Assembly (NCBI GenBank): GCA_020632975.1 | Contig: JACKEL010000006.1 | Location: 248,001-312,000, forward strand | DNA length: 64,000 nt | Source of the DNA: Myxococcales bacterium | GTDB taxonomy: Bacteria > Myxococcota_C > UBA6777 | Reading direction: 5' to 3' | Shown here: piece after piece, positions 35,796 to 44,087 of the stretch | Numbering within the stretch: the stretch's first letter is position 1 | Layout of the letters: the number at the start of each line of letters is the position of its first letter | Notes under the pieces: model-generated | Told to the model about the DNA's origin: nothing | The model's database searches: none | Seen by the model: only the letters and a program-made list of their open reading frames with translations | Translations under genes and position numbers: made by a program

Positions 35796-38700
35796 TTATG
35801 GGAATGTAATCGCTTTGAGATCGATGCGATCGCTTCGCAACAAGTAAGTGTTCGTCCCAACAAAACGAGATGAAGAAGTGATCACCCCAGAATTCGTAAC
35901 CGATGGAGAGGTCGAAACCAAGGTCCCATCGGACTTATAGCGCGTCCAAATCATCGGCGAAGTGCGCGGGCTGCTATGCAAGATAAAGTCATCACCTACC
36001 ACACCAATGCGATCCGCCGTGTATGGAAAAGTCGAACTCAAGCTGGGGGTCGCCGTGACGTATTGCACGCTCTTTACGAACTTTCCTGCCGCATCATAGA
36101 AGTGAGCGGCATACGCTCTTGGTGTATAAGTGGTCATCATGATCACAAAAGCACCCGCGCTATTCATCCCAACAAGATGGGAGGAACCAAGCGAACCCAA
36201 TCGATTTTGGGTGGGCACGACAGGGACAGGTGCAGTCTCGATCCAAGAGCCATTCGCATTAAAACGACGGAAGGTGTAAGCAGAACTGTAGCTTGTCCCT
36301 TGGCAGGTCACGATCCCGCTTCCATTTTGGGAGCTACGAGACAAGCGAAAGTCCGAAGACGCCGAACAAACAGAAGGTGTGTTTTCATAAGCAAGGCCAG
36401 TTCCTTTGGGGGCTCCGCTTGCATCAAAGAGCGAAACACGCAAGATCCCCGCACTTTCACGCCAAGCCGCCGCAAGATCCCCTGCGTTCCCAAAAGCAAG
36501 TTGTACAGAGGTGCTGCCTGACCGAACAGGCAACTCAATCCTTCCAGGGATTGGCTTACAAGATGCATCGAAGATCTGGATCTGAACCTTTTGTGGATTT
36601 TGGTTGGTGTCGAAACGCCAAGCCAACGCCCAACGCGAACCATCGGGAGAAGCGTGCACTTGGAGATCGTAGAAGTTTTTGTCTTGGGTTTCTTCGACAA
36701 CAAATGTCGTGCGTTTTGACTTCCCAGAAGCATCCCAACAATGCGCAAGCAACGCGCCATCTGGCCCAATAGAACGAGTGAATGCCAAAAAGATATCCTT
36801 TTGTGCATTCACGTCGATATCCGATCGATAGTTGGAAACATTTGTAGGAAGATTCAAAAAGTCGGTGGATGGGCAGTTTTCGTCTGTCTTTCCATCGCAA
36901 TCATCGTCTGCGTTGTTGCCACAAACCTCTGGGGCAGGCAACACCTCGCCTTGGCAAACACCCAAGTCTCCACCATCTTGAGAACAAGTACGCATCCCTC
37001 GACGACAAGGCGACTTTGGCGCATTCGAAGGATCATCAAAGCTGTAACAAGCCGATGTCGCATTGGGCGTACAAAGACACGCCAAACCACCACAAACCCC
37101 CGTCCCAGACGCAAGATTGAGAACATCCCAACGCAAGCCTCCTACACTATCATAGGCAGCAGACTTCTTCCCTTCACTACGAACCAACTCGCCAGCTTGG
37201 GGACTTCGTTCCAAACGAGGTGTCACAGCGACCAGTGACCCATCCAGATCATAGCGGTAGTAACGAGGCAATAGATCAGGTAGCCCGTCTTCAAAAACGA
37301 GATCCCCATCATAGCGCTGCAAAGGCGCAGCCAACGAAAAGGGACTTGTGTCTGAGTAACGTTCACTGACAGTCCAAGTTTTGCGCGCTGTCCCATCCGC
37401 AGCGTAGCTTTGCGCACGCCAGCTCCCAGCGTTTCCATCCACCCACAAGAACGCAAATCCTTGTGCATTGACACCCACTCGATAACCCCCTCGGTAGATA
37501 CTGTGAGCGCCTGCTGCGACCGCAAGTGAGGTCATGGAGGTTTCCATAAGCCCGCTCGTCATCGTAAAGCGCCGCCAGTACAGCGTTCCCGACGATAACC
37601 CGCTTAAACACGAGGCAACGCCCCACCCAATGGTGCTGTGGAAGGCAAGGCGCAACCCTTCAGGGGAAGTGCCGCACACCTTCTTGGGATCGACGTCGCC
37701 ACGTGTGGGCGACAAAACACCCGTAGCACTAAGGGTTAAGAGTTCCAAAGTATTTGCTTCTTTGACCAAGACCGCGGACTTCCCGCTTTCGTCGATAACG
37801 ATCCGCGGATCATGTTGGGCGCTCACGCTGTTGGAAACAGTCACGACACCCGAAACAGGCTGACATTGGCCATCAAACAAACGTGCCTGCAAAGCGTACA
37901 AAGACGCGCCAGAACCCGCACTTTCAAGCCAAGAGACAATAAAACGCCCACTGGTCGGTGCCATCACGACACGTGGACTTCGCACATAACGGAACGTCGA
38001 GGAAACAGGGAAAGCACTCACAGCGATCTTCCCTGTCGTATCATAACAAGAAAGCCAAACACGCCGACTCCCCAAGGCCAACGCTGCAACACGTCCATTT
38101 TCGGCGATCGCAAAGTCTTCCAAAGGAAGCGAAGGAGAAACACCAGGCTCCGAGCAACCATTTTCGACACGACCATCACAGTCATCATCTTTGTTGTTGC
38201 CGCAGATCTCGGGTGTAGGGACAACTTCACCAACACAATCACCCCAACCACTCCCATCTGCCGCACAGGTCGAAAGACCTTCTTGGCAAGGGCTTGAAGG
38301 AGCACGCGAACCAGCCCCCGTGTAGCAACGACGCAACTGTCCAGGAGGACACAGACAAGCGATGCCGCCTGTACAAAGTCCCTTGCCAGCGGAAAGATCG
38401 ATGGGATTTTTGTAGATGCTTTGTTCATTGCGCAAGAAGAGGTCTGCCCCAGCGATACGCAAAGTCGACGACAACAACGATGAGCTTGCGCTACTGATCA
38501 GTTTGCCCGTGCTATCGTAGCGGAACCAACGAGAGAAAGAGTCAGATTGATCGTTGAGTTCACGAAAGACAAAGTCATTTTGCAGGATCTCGACACGTTG
38601 ATGAGCCCCCGCAAATCCGTTGGTTGGGCGATCCATCACATCACTCAAGACAGCATGAGCAGACTTGCTTCCATCCGCCTTTAACAACAGCATCTCAAGC

Positions 38701-40232
38701 TGGTTTTTTGTGCGATTTTGAAACTCGATCCCGATCTCCCCGAGTTCGTTGATCCCTAGAATAAACTCCTTGCCCGTGAAAGGTAACGTCGCGGTGTCTG
38801 CAAGAGCCCGAAGCGTCGAGTCTTTCCAAGTCACGACAAGCGCCCCTCCCATTCCACTCGCAACAGCGAAACGTCGAAAAGACAGACCACCTGTGGAGGC
38901 CGCGCAAGCAACGACGCCATCTCCTGAAGTATTCCAAGCCACTCGACCAAGATAAGAACTTCGACATGCCGTTGTACCCGAGAAGACCACAGAGGGAGCG
39001 GTCATGAGCGCTCTTCCTGCGGCGTCAAACAAAGCGAGCTTGCTGTCATTCCCCTCTCGATACAAGATCGCGATCAGGCTTTTGTTGTTGACCTCGATAT
39101 CAAGCAAATTGTCCGAAACGGCGGGTAAGAAGGTCTGCTCGATCGCAATCGCCGTACAATCGCCTCTGAAGATACGAAATCCCCCCACACGCGTGGTTGG
39201 AAAGGGATCATAGCGAAACCAAACAACAACAAATCCGCCACTTGGAAGCGCACGAAAGAGAACATTCCCATCACTACGCGAGGTCGTCAGGGGAAAGGTC
39301 TTTTGGACGACGGTGCCATCAGGGGCAAAACACTGAAGGTTCGGCCCCAAACTGCTTGAGAGATTATCGAATGTAACGATGTTTCCATTACTCAAAACCA
39401 AGTAATCATCGAATCGATTGCTCAGTGTCACTGAAGTGGCACATCCAGGCCCATTGTCGATCTGACCATCACAATCGTCGTCGAGACCGTTGTCACAGAT
39501 CTCTTGGGGAAACTTGGCATTGGGCTCACAAGAGAGTTTTCCAGAAACGCAGACTTGATGTCCATCGCGGCATGTGCCCGAAGATCCGCCAATGGTGCAA
39601 CGTGAGCCTTCTTGAGGATACGTCTCATCCGTTTTCCCATCGCAGTCGTTATCCCTGCCATCGCAGCTTTCTGTTTTGGGAAGAACACTGCCGATACAGC
39701 GATCCCATACACCATCGCGGCAGACTTGGGTCCCAGACCTACACTCCCCAACATCCGCAAGTTTGGGATCACCCGCAAAGCAAGGACGTATCGTTCCATC
39801 GCTGCAAAACTCTTCAGGGACAGTCTCAGGAAGAGGCTCACTTGTAGGTTCGCCGTCTGTGTTGGGCTCGGGCTGGGTCGTCTCGGGAAGCGTGTTCTCA
39901 CCGCCATCTTTGGGAGGGTTGGCTTCTGCCTCAGGGGTAACGCCTTCTTTGGAGGTCTCACCGCCCCCAACCAAACAAACTCCCCCCACGCAGACCTTTC
40001 CGCCCGAACAATCGCTGCTTTGGCGGCAGACTTGGCAAGTTCCATTCACACAAAAGCGCGCTGTGGGCAAACAATCAGCATCGCTCCCGCAGGCCTTTTG
40101 GCCGCCCACAACACAAGCCCAGGGCGCCACAAGCAACCCCACAAGCGCCAAGAGCAACCACGCCCCTTGGAAAGTTCTCTTGGAAGCCAGACGCCAACGG
40201 TGGATATTTTGAACGGCTTGCCCTTTTAACAT
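35796..40232 (-). CDS. large MopE-type lipoprotein with repeated beta-rich domains
   Basis: A 1478-residue predicted exported lipoprotein; the hydrophobic segment (24-37) ends in APWAC (Cys40), an imperfect lipobox. It has a Cys cluster at 44-85, a Pro/Glu/Thr-rich linker to about 140, then four PF11617-type motifs (DNDCDGKTDE, LDDDCDGQIDNGPGC, KDDDCDGRVENGC, ADDDCDGKTDENC). Between them are three roughly 400-residue blocks that repeat one another: each has GRFIVSWLESAGSG-like strands, FRRF and YRYDxDGxLV elements, suggesting beta-propellers. The repeated order (propeller, CLCPPGQLRRCYTG, GDCVGEV, DDDCDG) implies internal triplication. AAGGG stands about eight bases before the ATG. Metal binding and surface location are inferred. 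Confidence 0.82.
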   Translation of the reverse strand: MLKGQAVQNIHRWRLASKRTFQGAWLLLALVGLLVAPWACVVGGQKACGSDADCLPTARFCVNGTCQVCRQSSDCSGGKVCVGGVCLVGGGETSKEGVTPEAEANPPKDGGENTLPETTQPEPNTDGEPTSEPLPETVPEEFCSDGTIRPCFAGDPKLADVGECRSGTQVCRDGVWDRCIGSVLPKTESCDGRDNDCDGKTDETYPQEGSRCTIGGSSGTCRDGHQVCVSGKLSCEPNAKFPQEICDNGLDDDCDGQIDNGPGCATSVTLSNRFDDYLVLSNGNIVTFDNLSSSLGPNLQCFAPDGTVVQKTFPLTTSRSDGNVLFRALPSGGFVVVWFRYDPFPTTRVGGFRIFRGDCTAIAIEQTFLPAVSDNLLDIEVNNKSLIAILYREGNDSKLALFDAAGRALMTAPSVVFSGTTACRSSYLGRVAWNTSGDGVVACAASTGGLSFRRFAVASGMGGALVVTWKDSTLRALADTATLPFTGKEFILGINELGEIGIEFQNRTKNQLEMLLLKADGSKSAHAVLSDVMDRPTNGFAGAHQRVEILQNDFVFRELNDQSDSFSRWFRYDSTGKLISSASSSLLSSTLRIAGADLFLRNEQSIYKNPIDLSAGKGLCTGGIACLCPPGQLRRCYTGAGSRAPSSPCQEGLSTCAADGSGWGDCVGEVVPTPEICGNNKDDDCDGRVENGCSEPGVSPSLPLEDFAIAENGRVAALALGSRRVWLSCYDTTGKIAVSAFPVSSTFRYVRSPRVVMAPTSGRFIVSWLESAGSGASLYALQARLFDGQCQPVSGVVTVSNSVSAQHDPRIVIDESGKSAVLVKEANTLELLTLSATGVLSPTRGDVDPKKVCGTSPEGLRLAFHSTIGWGVASCLSGLSSGTLYWRRFTMTSGLMETSMTSLAVAAGAHSIYRGGYRVGVNAQGFAFLWVDGNAGSWRAQSYAADGTARKTWTVSERYSDTSPFSLAAPLQRYDGDLVFEDGLPDLLPRYYRYDLDGSLVAVTPRLERSPQAGELVRSEGKKSAAYDSVGGLRWDVLNLASGTGVCGGLACLCTPNATSACYSFDDPSNAPKSPCRRGMRTCSQDGGDLGVCQGEVLPAPEVCGNNADDDCDGKTDENCPSTDFLNLPTNVSNYRSDIDVNAQKDIFLAFTRSIGPDGALLAHCWDASGKSKRTTFVVEETQDKNFYDLQVHASPDGSRWALAWRFDTNQNPQKVQIQIFDASCKPIPGRIELPVRSGSTSVQLAFGNAGDLAAAWRESAGILRVSLFDASGAPKGTGLAYENTPSVCSASSDFRLSRSSQNGSGIVTCQGTSYSSAYTFRRFNANGSWIETAPVPVVPTQNRLGSLGSSHLVGMNSAGAFVIMMTTYTPRAYAAHFYDAAGKFVKSVQYVTATPSLSSTFPYTADRIGVVGDDFILHSSPRTSPMIWTRYKSDGTLVSTSPSVTNSGVITSSSRFVGTNTYLLRSDRIDLKAITFP

Positions 40233-40368
40233 GACCGATTCCCTTCAATTGATGCTGCCGAAGCAGGCCACAACATGCTGAAAATACAACAAAAGAGATG
40301 ACCCTTCCCCGAAAAAGGACGTCCCACACACCACAAACAAAAGAAAGAAAAAAGAGGGAGGAAGAAAA

Positions 40369-40460
40369 CGGAAGTGTACAGGAATCGAACCTGCCCACGA
40401 GGGGATACCCCGCACAACGGTTTTGAAGACCGCGGACGCCACCAGACGCCAGTCACTTCC
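40369..40460 (-). tRNA. selC: tRNA-Sec (anticodon TCA)
   Basis: The 92-base minus-strand sequence folds as a selenocysteine tRNA. It has an 8-position acceptor stem starting GGAAGTGA with CACTTCC at the 3' side, a 6-bp D-stem GGCGTC/GGCGTC (with two G-U pairs) and the 4-base loop TGGT. The anticodon loop CTTCAAA carries anticodon TCA (plus-strand 40424-40426), followed by a long variable arm and T-arm GCAGG-TTCGATT-CCTGT. The discriminator is G, and CCA is not encoded. The long acceptor stem, 6-bp D-stem and TCA anticodon distinguish it from tRNA-Ser and suppressor tRNAs. The eighth acceptor position is an A-A mismatch. It implies that selenoproteins are made; none is evident in the window, nor are selA, selB or selD. 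Confidence 0.95.
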
Positions 40461-40700
40461 CTGCTGTCTGCGAAACCACAAACTTTCCTCAGAAAAGAAA
40501 GAACAACGCGCTTCGCACAGTCCACCCCAGACTACGCAACGCCATAACATCCGTCAAGGGAAAGGACGCTTTTGTCAAAAGGGGAAGGCCCTTGCAACTC
40601 ACGCGGAGCCAAGGTACGTATCACGCCTTGAAGACTGATGCGGGATTCCCTTGAGAAGCATCAGCAATCTTTCCCTTCCCAACACGAAAGGATCGAGAGG

Positions 40701-41393
40701 ATGGCTTTTTCTTCGCTTCAACTGACGCCGCAAGGCGATATCATGGTCGTGACCCTACAACGTAAAACCGACAACAGCATGGATCTGGATACGCTCCAAG
40801 AACTCATCGACTGTTTGGACCAACTCGAAGAAGACAAAAGCGTGAAAGCCGTCGTCTTCACAGGCCAAGGCGAAAAATACTTCAGCACGGGGATCGACCT
40901 TGAATGGTTTACCCAAGCAGGTCCCGAAGGCGTGCCCGTCTTTGTCCGCAAGATCGCCGAGATGACCCACCGCACCCTCACCTTCCCCAAACCAACCATT
41001 GGCGCTTTTAATGGACATTGTTTTGGACTCGGTGCCATCTGGAGTTGCGCATTTGACTTCCGCTTTATGCGCCAAGATCGCGGCTGGTTCTGCTTTCCCG
41101 AAGTCGATGTCAACATCCCCCTCTCTGGCGGGATGCGCGAACTCGTCCGCGGAACGCTACCTTTTGCGACCTGCAACCGCTTGCTCCTCACAGGACAACG
41201 CGTTGGTGGCGATGAAGCCGTGAAGATGGGCATCGTTGAAGCAGCCTTCGCCAAAGAAGAACTCCTCGAAAAGACCCTTGCCTTCGCACAGATCGTCGCA
41301 GCCAAAGAGCAAAGCATCTATGCTAGCCTCAAGCACGACCTACGCCACGATGTGATCGCTGCCTACGCCAAATACCTCGAAGAAACCGCTTGA
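40701..41393 (+). CDS. enoyl-CoA hydratase/isomerase family protein (ECI-like), catalytic paralogue
   Basis: A 230-residue crotonase-fold protein. Residues VVFTGQGEKYFSTGIDL (51-67) and AFNGHCFGLGAIWS (102-115) form the oxyanion-hole region. FPEVDVNIPL has Glu134 at the position of the catalytic acid in isomerases and hydratases of this fold. The RQDRGWF segment before it resembles eukaryotic peroxisomal delta3-delta2-enoyl-CoA isomerases (IBR10/ECI type), so double-bond shifting in fatty-acid oxidation is the best guess. ATG 40701 (MAFSSLQ) is preferred over an upstream in-frame start at 40638 because of AAAGG nine bases before it. A close paralogue follows 13 bases downstream, forming an operon. 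Confidence 0.85.
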   Translation: MAFSSLQLTPQGDIMVVTLQRKTDNSMDLDTLQELIDCLDQLEEDKSVKAVVFTGQGEKYFSTGIDLEWFTQAGPEGVPVFVRKIAEMTHRTLTFPKPTIGAFNGHCFGLGAIWSCAFDFRFMRQDRGWFCFPEVDVNIPLSGGMRELVRGTLPFATCNRLLLTGQRVGGDEAVKMGIVEAAFAKEELLEKTLAFAQIVAAKEQSIYASLKHDLRHDVIAAYAKYLEETA

Positions 41394-41406
41394 TCGGATC
41401 AGCAAG

Positions 41407-42081
41407 ATGTCCTTTTTCTCCCTCGAACAAGTGGATCACGTCACACTGCTCAAACTCCATCATGGAGAAGAAAATCGACTTCATCCCCAGATGATCCAAG
41501 CCTTGCTGAAAACCCTCTCCGCTTTGGCAGAGGACGAAACCACCCATGCTGTGGTCTTTACAAGCGCTTCGGAAAAATACTGGTGCACAGGACTCGATCT
41601 TTCAGGACTTGCCCAACAAGGCGAGGTTGATGTTTCGACCGTGATGGACGCAGTGTTCGCACTACTCAAGCAAACCCTTCGCTTTCCCAAACCCCTCATC
41701 GCAGCGCTCAATGGGCACTGTTTTGGCTTGGGCGCGATCTGGAGTTTGGCATTTGACTTTCGCTTGATGCGACAAGACCGCGGCTGGTTCTGCATACCCG
41801 CCATTGATCTTGGCATCGCGCTCCCTCCACAACTCGTAGGCTTTCTTCGGACGGCACTTCCCGCAGATCTCTTACATCGTTTGTTGTGGACAGGAAAACG
41901 CCTCGGCGGAGAAGAAACGTTGCAACTGGGGATCACCCACAGCATCCACACCAAAGATCAGCTGCTCGAAGCTGCCCTCGAAGCCGCCCAACAGCTCGGG
42001 AAGAAGGACCTTTTGACATACAACAGTCTCAAGCAAGACCTTCGCGCGCCCGCCCTCCAAGCCTTAGAGACCACACACTAA
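41407..42081 (+). CDS. enoyl-CoA hydratase/isomerase family protein, paralogue lacking the catalytic Glu
   Basis: A 224-residue crotonase-fold protein clearly duplicated from the upstream gene: LNGHCFGLGAIWSLAFDFRLMRQDRGWF is nearly identical in both. At the position of Glu134 in the upstream protein (PEVD) this copy has PAID (Ala132), so the usual proton-transfer acid is missing. The oxyanion-hole Gly residues and the CoA-binding region are kept. It may therefore be a non-catalytic partner in a heterooligomer, or act on a different substrate. The ATG begins 13 bases after the previous stop, suggesting co-expression. It is unlikely to be a pseudogene, since the frame is intact and conserved elsewhere. 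Confidence 0.82.
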   Translation: MSFFSLEQVDHVTLLKLHHGEENRLHPQMIQALLKTLSALAEDETTHAVVFTSASEKYWCTGLDLSGLAQQGEVDVSTVMDAVFALLKQTLRFPKPLIAALNGHCFGLGAIWSLAFDFRLMRQDRGWFCIPAIDLGIALPPQLVGFLRTALPADLLHRLLWTGKRLGGEETLQLGITHSIHTKDQLLEAALEAAQQLGKKDLLTYNSLKQDLRAPALQALETTH

Positions 42082-42200
42082 GCCCCTTTTCTTCAAGACC
42101 CCCAAAGCTGCGCTCCCTTGACTTGCCCAAACACACAACCACAATACACAACAAGACCAAACAGGCATCAACCAGCCCCAAGGAGCGCAAACGCGAAGCG

Positions 42201-43304
42201 ATGAAGAACATCCGAGTCCTGTGGGTAGTATGGGGTTTCTTTCTTGGGATCCCTTGGGCTTCTGCAGAGAAAACCACGCAAGTTCGGCCATCTCGCTCTT
42301 TTGTGCGCACAGCCGAATACACGCACTTTACCCAACTCAGCAACCAAACCGAACAACCTTGGCAGCGCGAAAAACAACGTTGCGGATGGGACTTACACGT
42401 CCATCTTCGACGCCAAGGGCAAGCCTCTTTTCGTTATGGCCCTTATTATCGAGGCTTTGTCATGCCACTGTCCGCCTCGCAAGATGCGGCGGTTCGCGCA
42501 CGTACGCTGCTTTTGTTGCTGGGATTGTTTTGGGATGCAGCCCAACAAGAACTCCAAGCAGGTTCGATCTCCTGCAAACCACGTAAGACCCGCGTGCTCG
42601 AAGTCGCACTACCAGGGACTTTGCAGGCCCCTCCTCCCCGCCGTAAAAAACGCAAACGCGTCGCTGTCGTGCGGCCTCGCCCAAGGCCCCGCCCTGTCGT
42701 AGAAACACCTCGCCCAAGACCTCGACCAACATCACGCCCGATCTCTCGGCCTGTTGCGAGAGTGGTGATACCTCCACCACGTCGCGTTGAACGACGCCCT
42801 CTTCCCAAAGCAAAGCCGCAGCCCGTTCCTTTGGACTTTACCTTGGGAGGGCAGTTTAGCCCGTACTTTAGCTTCAACGGGCGGTTTATCTGGGGGGGTG
42901 GGATATCGACCTTGTACTGGGCACGCAACCCTTGGCGATTGCGCATCGAAGCAACGGGTGCAAGAGCCGGCGACCCCACACTTGGCGGGCAGATCATCGC
43001 GCAACTGGCGGCCTTTGCAGAGTGGGTGCCTTGGCGCTCGCGTTGGTTCTCTGTCGATGTCCACTTGGGGTTGAATGTGATCTTTTCTTGGAGCTTCAAC
43101 GACGCGGGAAGTTATCTTTGGCTCACACCAGGCGTCCAAGGAGGCGGCACCTTTTCTTGGCATCCTTTCGAACGTCTTACGCTCTTTTTCCGTATGGACG
43201 TTGCCTATTTCCCCTTTCTCAGCCCTGCAAAAGATGATAACTCCTATATCCACCTCCAAGATCTCCATCTCGTCCCAATGCTCGGATTCACTTGGAGGCT
43301 ATAA
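42201..43304 (+). CDS. secreted/outer-membrane beta-rich protein with Pro/Arg linker
   Basis: A 367-residue protein with a signal peptide (MKNIRVLWVVWGFFLGIPWASA). Residues 23-135 are a mixed domain with two Cys. Residues 140-215 are a Pro/Arg tract (RPRPRPRP, RPTSRPISRP), often a spacer near peptidoglycan. From about 220 to the end there are alternating aromatic-hydrophobic strands (FTLGGQFSPYFSFNGRFIWGGG ... FFRMDVAYFPF ... LVPMLGFTWRL), typical of a small outer-membrane beta-barrel. No named family is recognised. The ECF sigma-factor gene starts 123 bases downstream, so it may be the outer-membrane component of the sigma/FecR/GIN locus; this is inference from position. Confidence 0.6.
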   Translation: MKNIRVLWVVWGFFLGIPWASAEKTTQVRPSRSFVRTAEYTHFTQLSNQTEQPWQREKQRCGWDLHVHLRRQGQASFRYGPYYRGFVMPLSASQDAAVRARTLLLLLGLFWDAAQQELQAGSISCKPRKTRVLEVALPGTLQAPPPRRKKRKRVAVVRPRPRPRPVVETPRPRPRPTSRPISRPVARVVIPPPRRVERRPLPKAKPQPVPLDFTLGGQFSPYFSFNGRFIWGGGISTLYWARNPWRLRIEATGARAGDPTLGGQIIAQLAAFAEWVPWRSRWFSVDVHLGLNVIFSWSFNDAGSYLWLTPGVQGGGTFSWHPFERLTLFFRMDVAYFPFLSPAKDDNSYIHLQDLHLVPMLGFTWRL

Positions 43305-43427
43305 GGAATTCACTCATCTTTTCAACAAGATAAAAAACATCCAAAAAGATTTTGAAAGATCGAGCCTACCCCAGCAACGAACCTCACAGAAACGTTTTCT
43401 AGGCGTTTCGGTGTTGTGGAGCCACCG

Positions 43428-44087
43428 ATGGACCAACAGAGCGCGCCACCGAGCCCAGCGGAAGAAACTGCGACTCACGCGCCAAAAGAACACGAACAGG
43501 ATCTCCAACTCGCAACGCGCATCCTTGCAGGTGAGCGCAGTGCATTTGCTCAGCTTTACGAAGCATGCGCTCCTGCTCTGTTGCGGCGCCTCACAAGGAT
43601 GACTGGCTCCATCGATCACGCAGAAGACTGCCTCCAACAAGTCTTCACAGAAGCTTTGCGTGCTTTGCCCAATTACCGCGGGCAAGGAAAGCTAGAGGCT
43701 TGGTTGGAACGGATCGCAACACATACCGCGATGGGCTGGTATCGCAAAAAGTACCGTTGGCGCTCGTTTGTAGAACAAGTGGTAGAGCAAGTTACACCCG
43801 AAAAAAGCGAACCAGAACAAGCAGCTTTGCCCGAACAATTATTCTTACACGAGGAGATGAAAACCGTGGTGTGGCAGTTACTTGATCGCCTTAGTCCCCG
43901 CAAACGCATGGCGCTGTTGCTTTGCGATTTGGAAGGACACACCATTGAAGATGCTGCGGAGCAACTTGGTATCCCTGTAGGTACCGCAGCATCGCGTCTC
44001 TTTCATGCACGCCAAGAATTCCGTAAGATCGCCCTCGCCGAACTTCGACGCCAAGGGCTCGATGTGGGGGACTTGTTCCATGACTGA
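43428..44087 (+). CDS. ECF-family RNA polymerase sigma factor
   Basis: A 219-residue extracytoplasmic-function sigma-70 protein. Region 2 includes AFAQLYEACAPALLRRLTRMTGSIDHAEDCLQQVFTEALRALPNYRGQGKLEAWLERIATHTAMGWYRKKYR (broken here into motifs ALLRR, DCLQQVF, RGQGKLEAWL and WYRKKYR). Region 4 has LDRLSPRKRMALLLCDLEG and a helix-turn-helix EDAAEQLGIPVGTAASRLFHARQEFR. The ATG at 43428 is chosen, with GGAG six bases upstream; a GTG at 43416 is possible. Its end overlaps the FecR-type anti-sigma gene by eight bases, so it should be controlled by that membrane protein and direct transcription of this locus or of distant genes. Confidence 0.9.
   Translation: MDQQSAPPSPAEETATHAPKEHEQDLQLATRILAGERSAFAQLYEACAPALLRRLTRMTGSIDHAEDCLQQVFTEALRALPNYRGQGKLEAWLERIATHTAMGWYRKKYRWRSFVEQVVEQVTPEKSEPEQAALPEQLFLHEEMKTVVWQLLDRLSPRKRMALLLCDLEGHTIEDAAEQLGIPVGTAASRLFHARQEFRKIALAELRRQGLDVGDLFHD

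Noticed and set aside
40461..40700. selenoprotein or other small gene beside tRNA-Sec
   Set aside because: No open frame with a plausible start or motif is visible in this 240-base gap; it probably contains the promoters of the tRNA and the isomerase genes.
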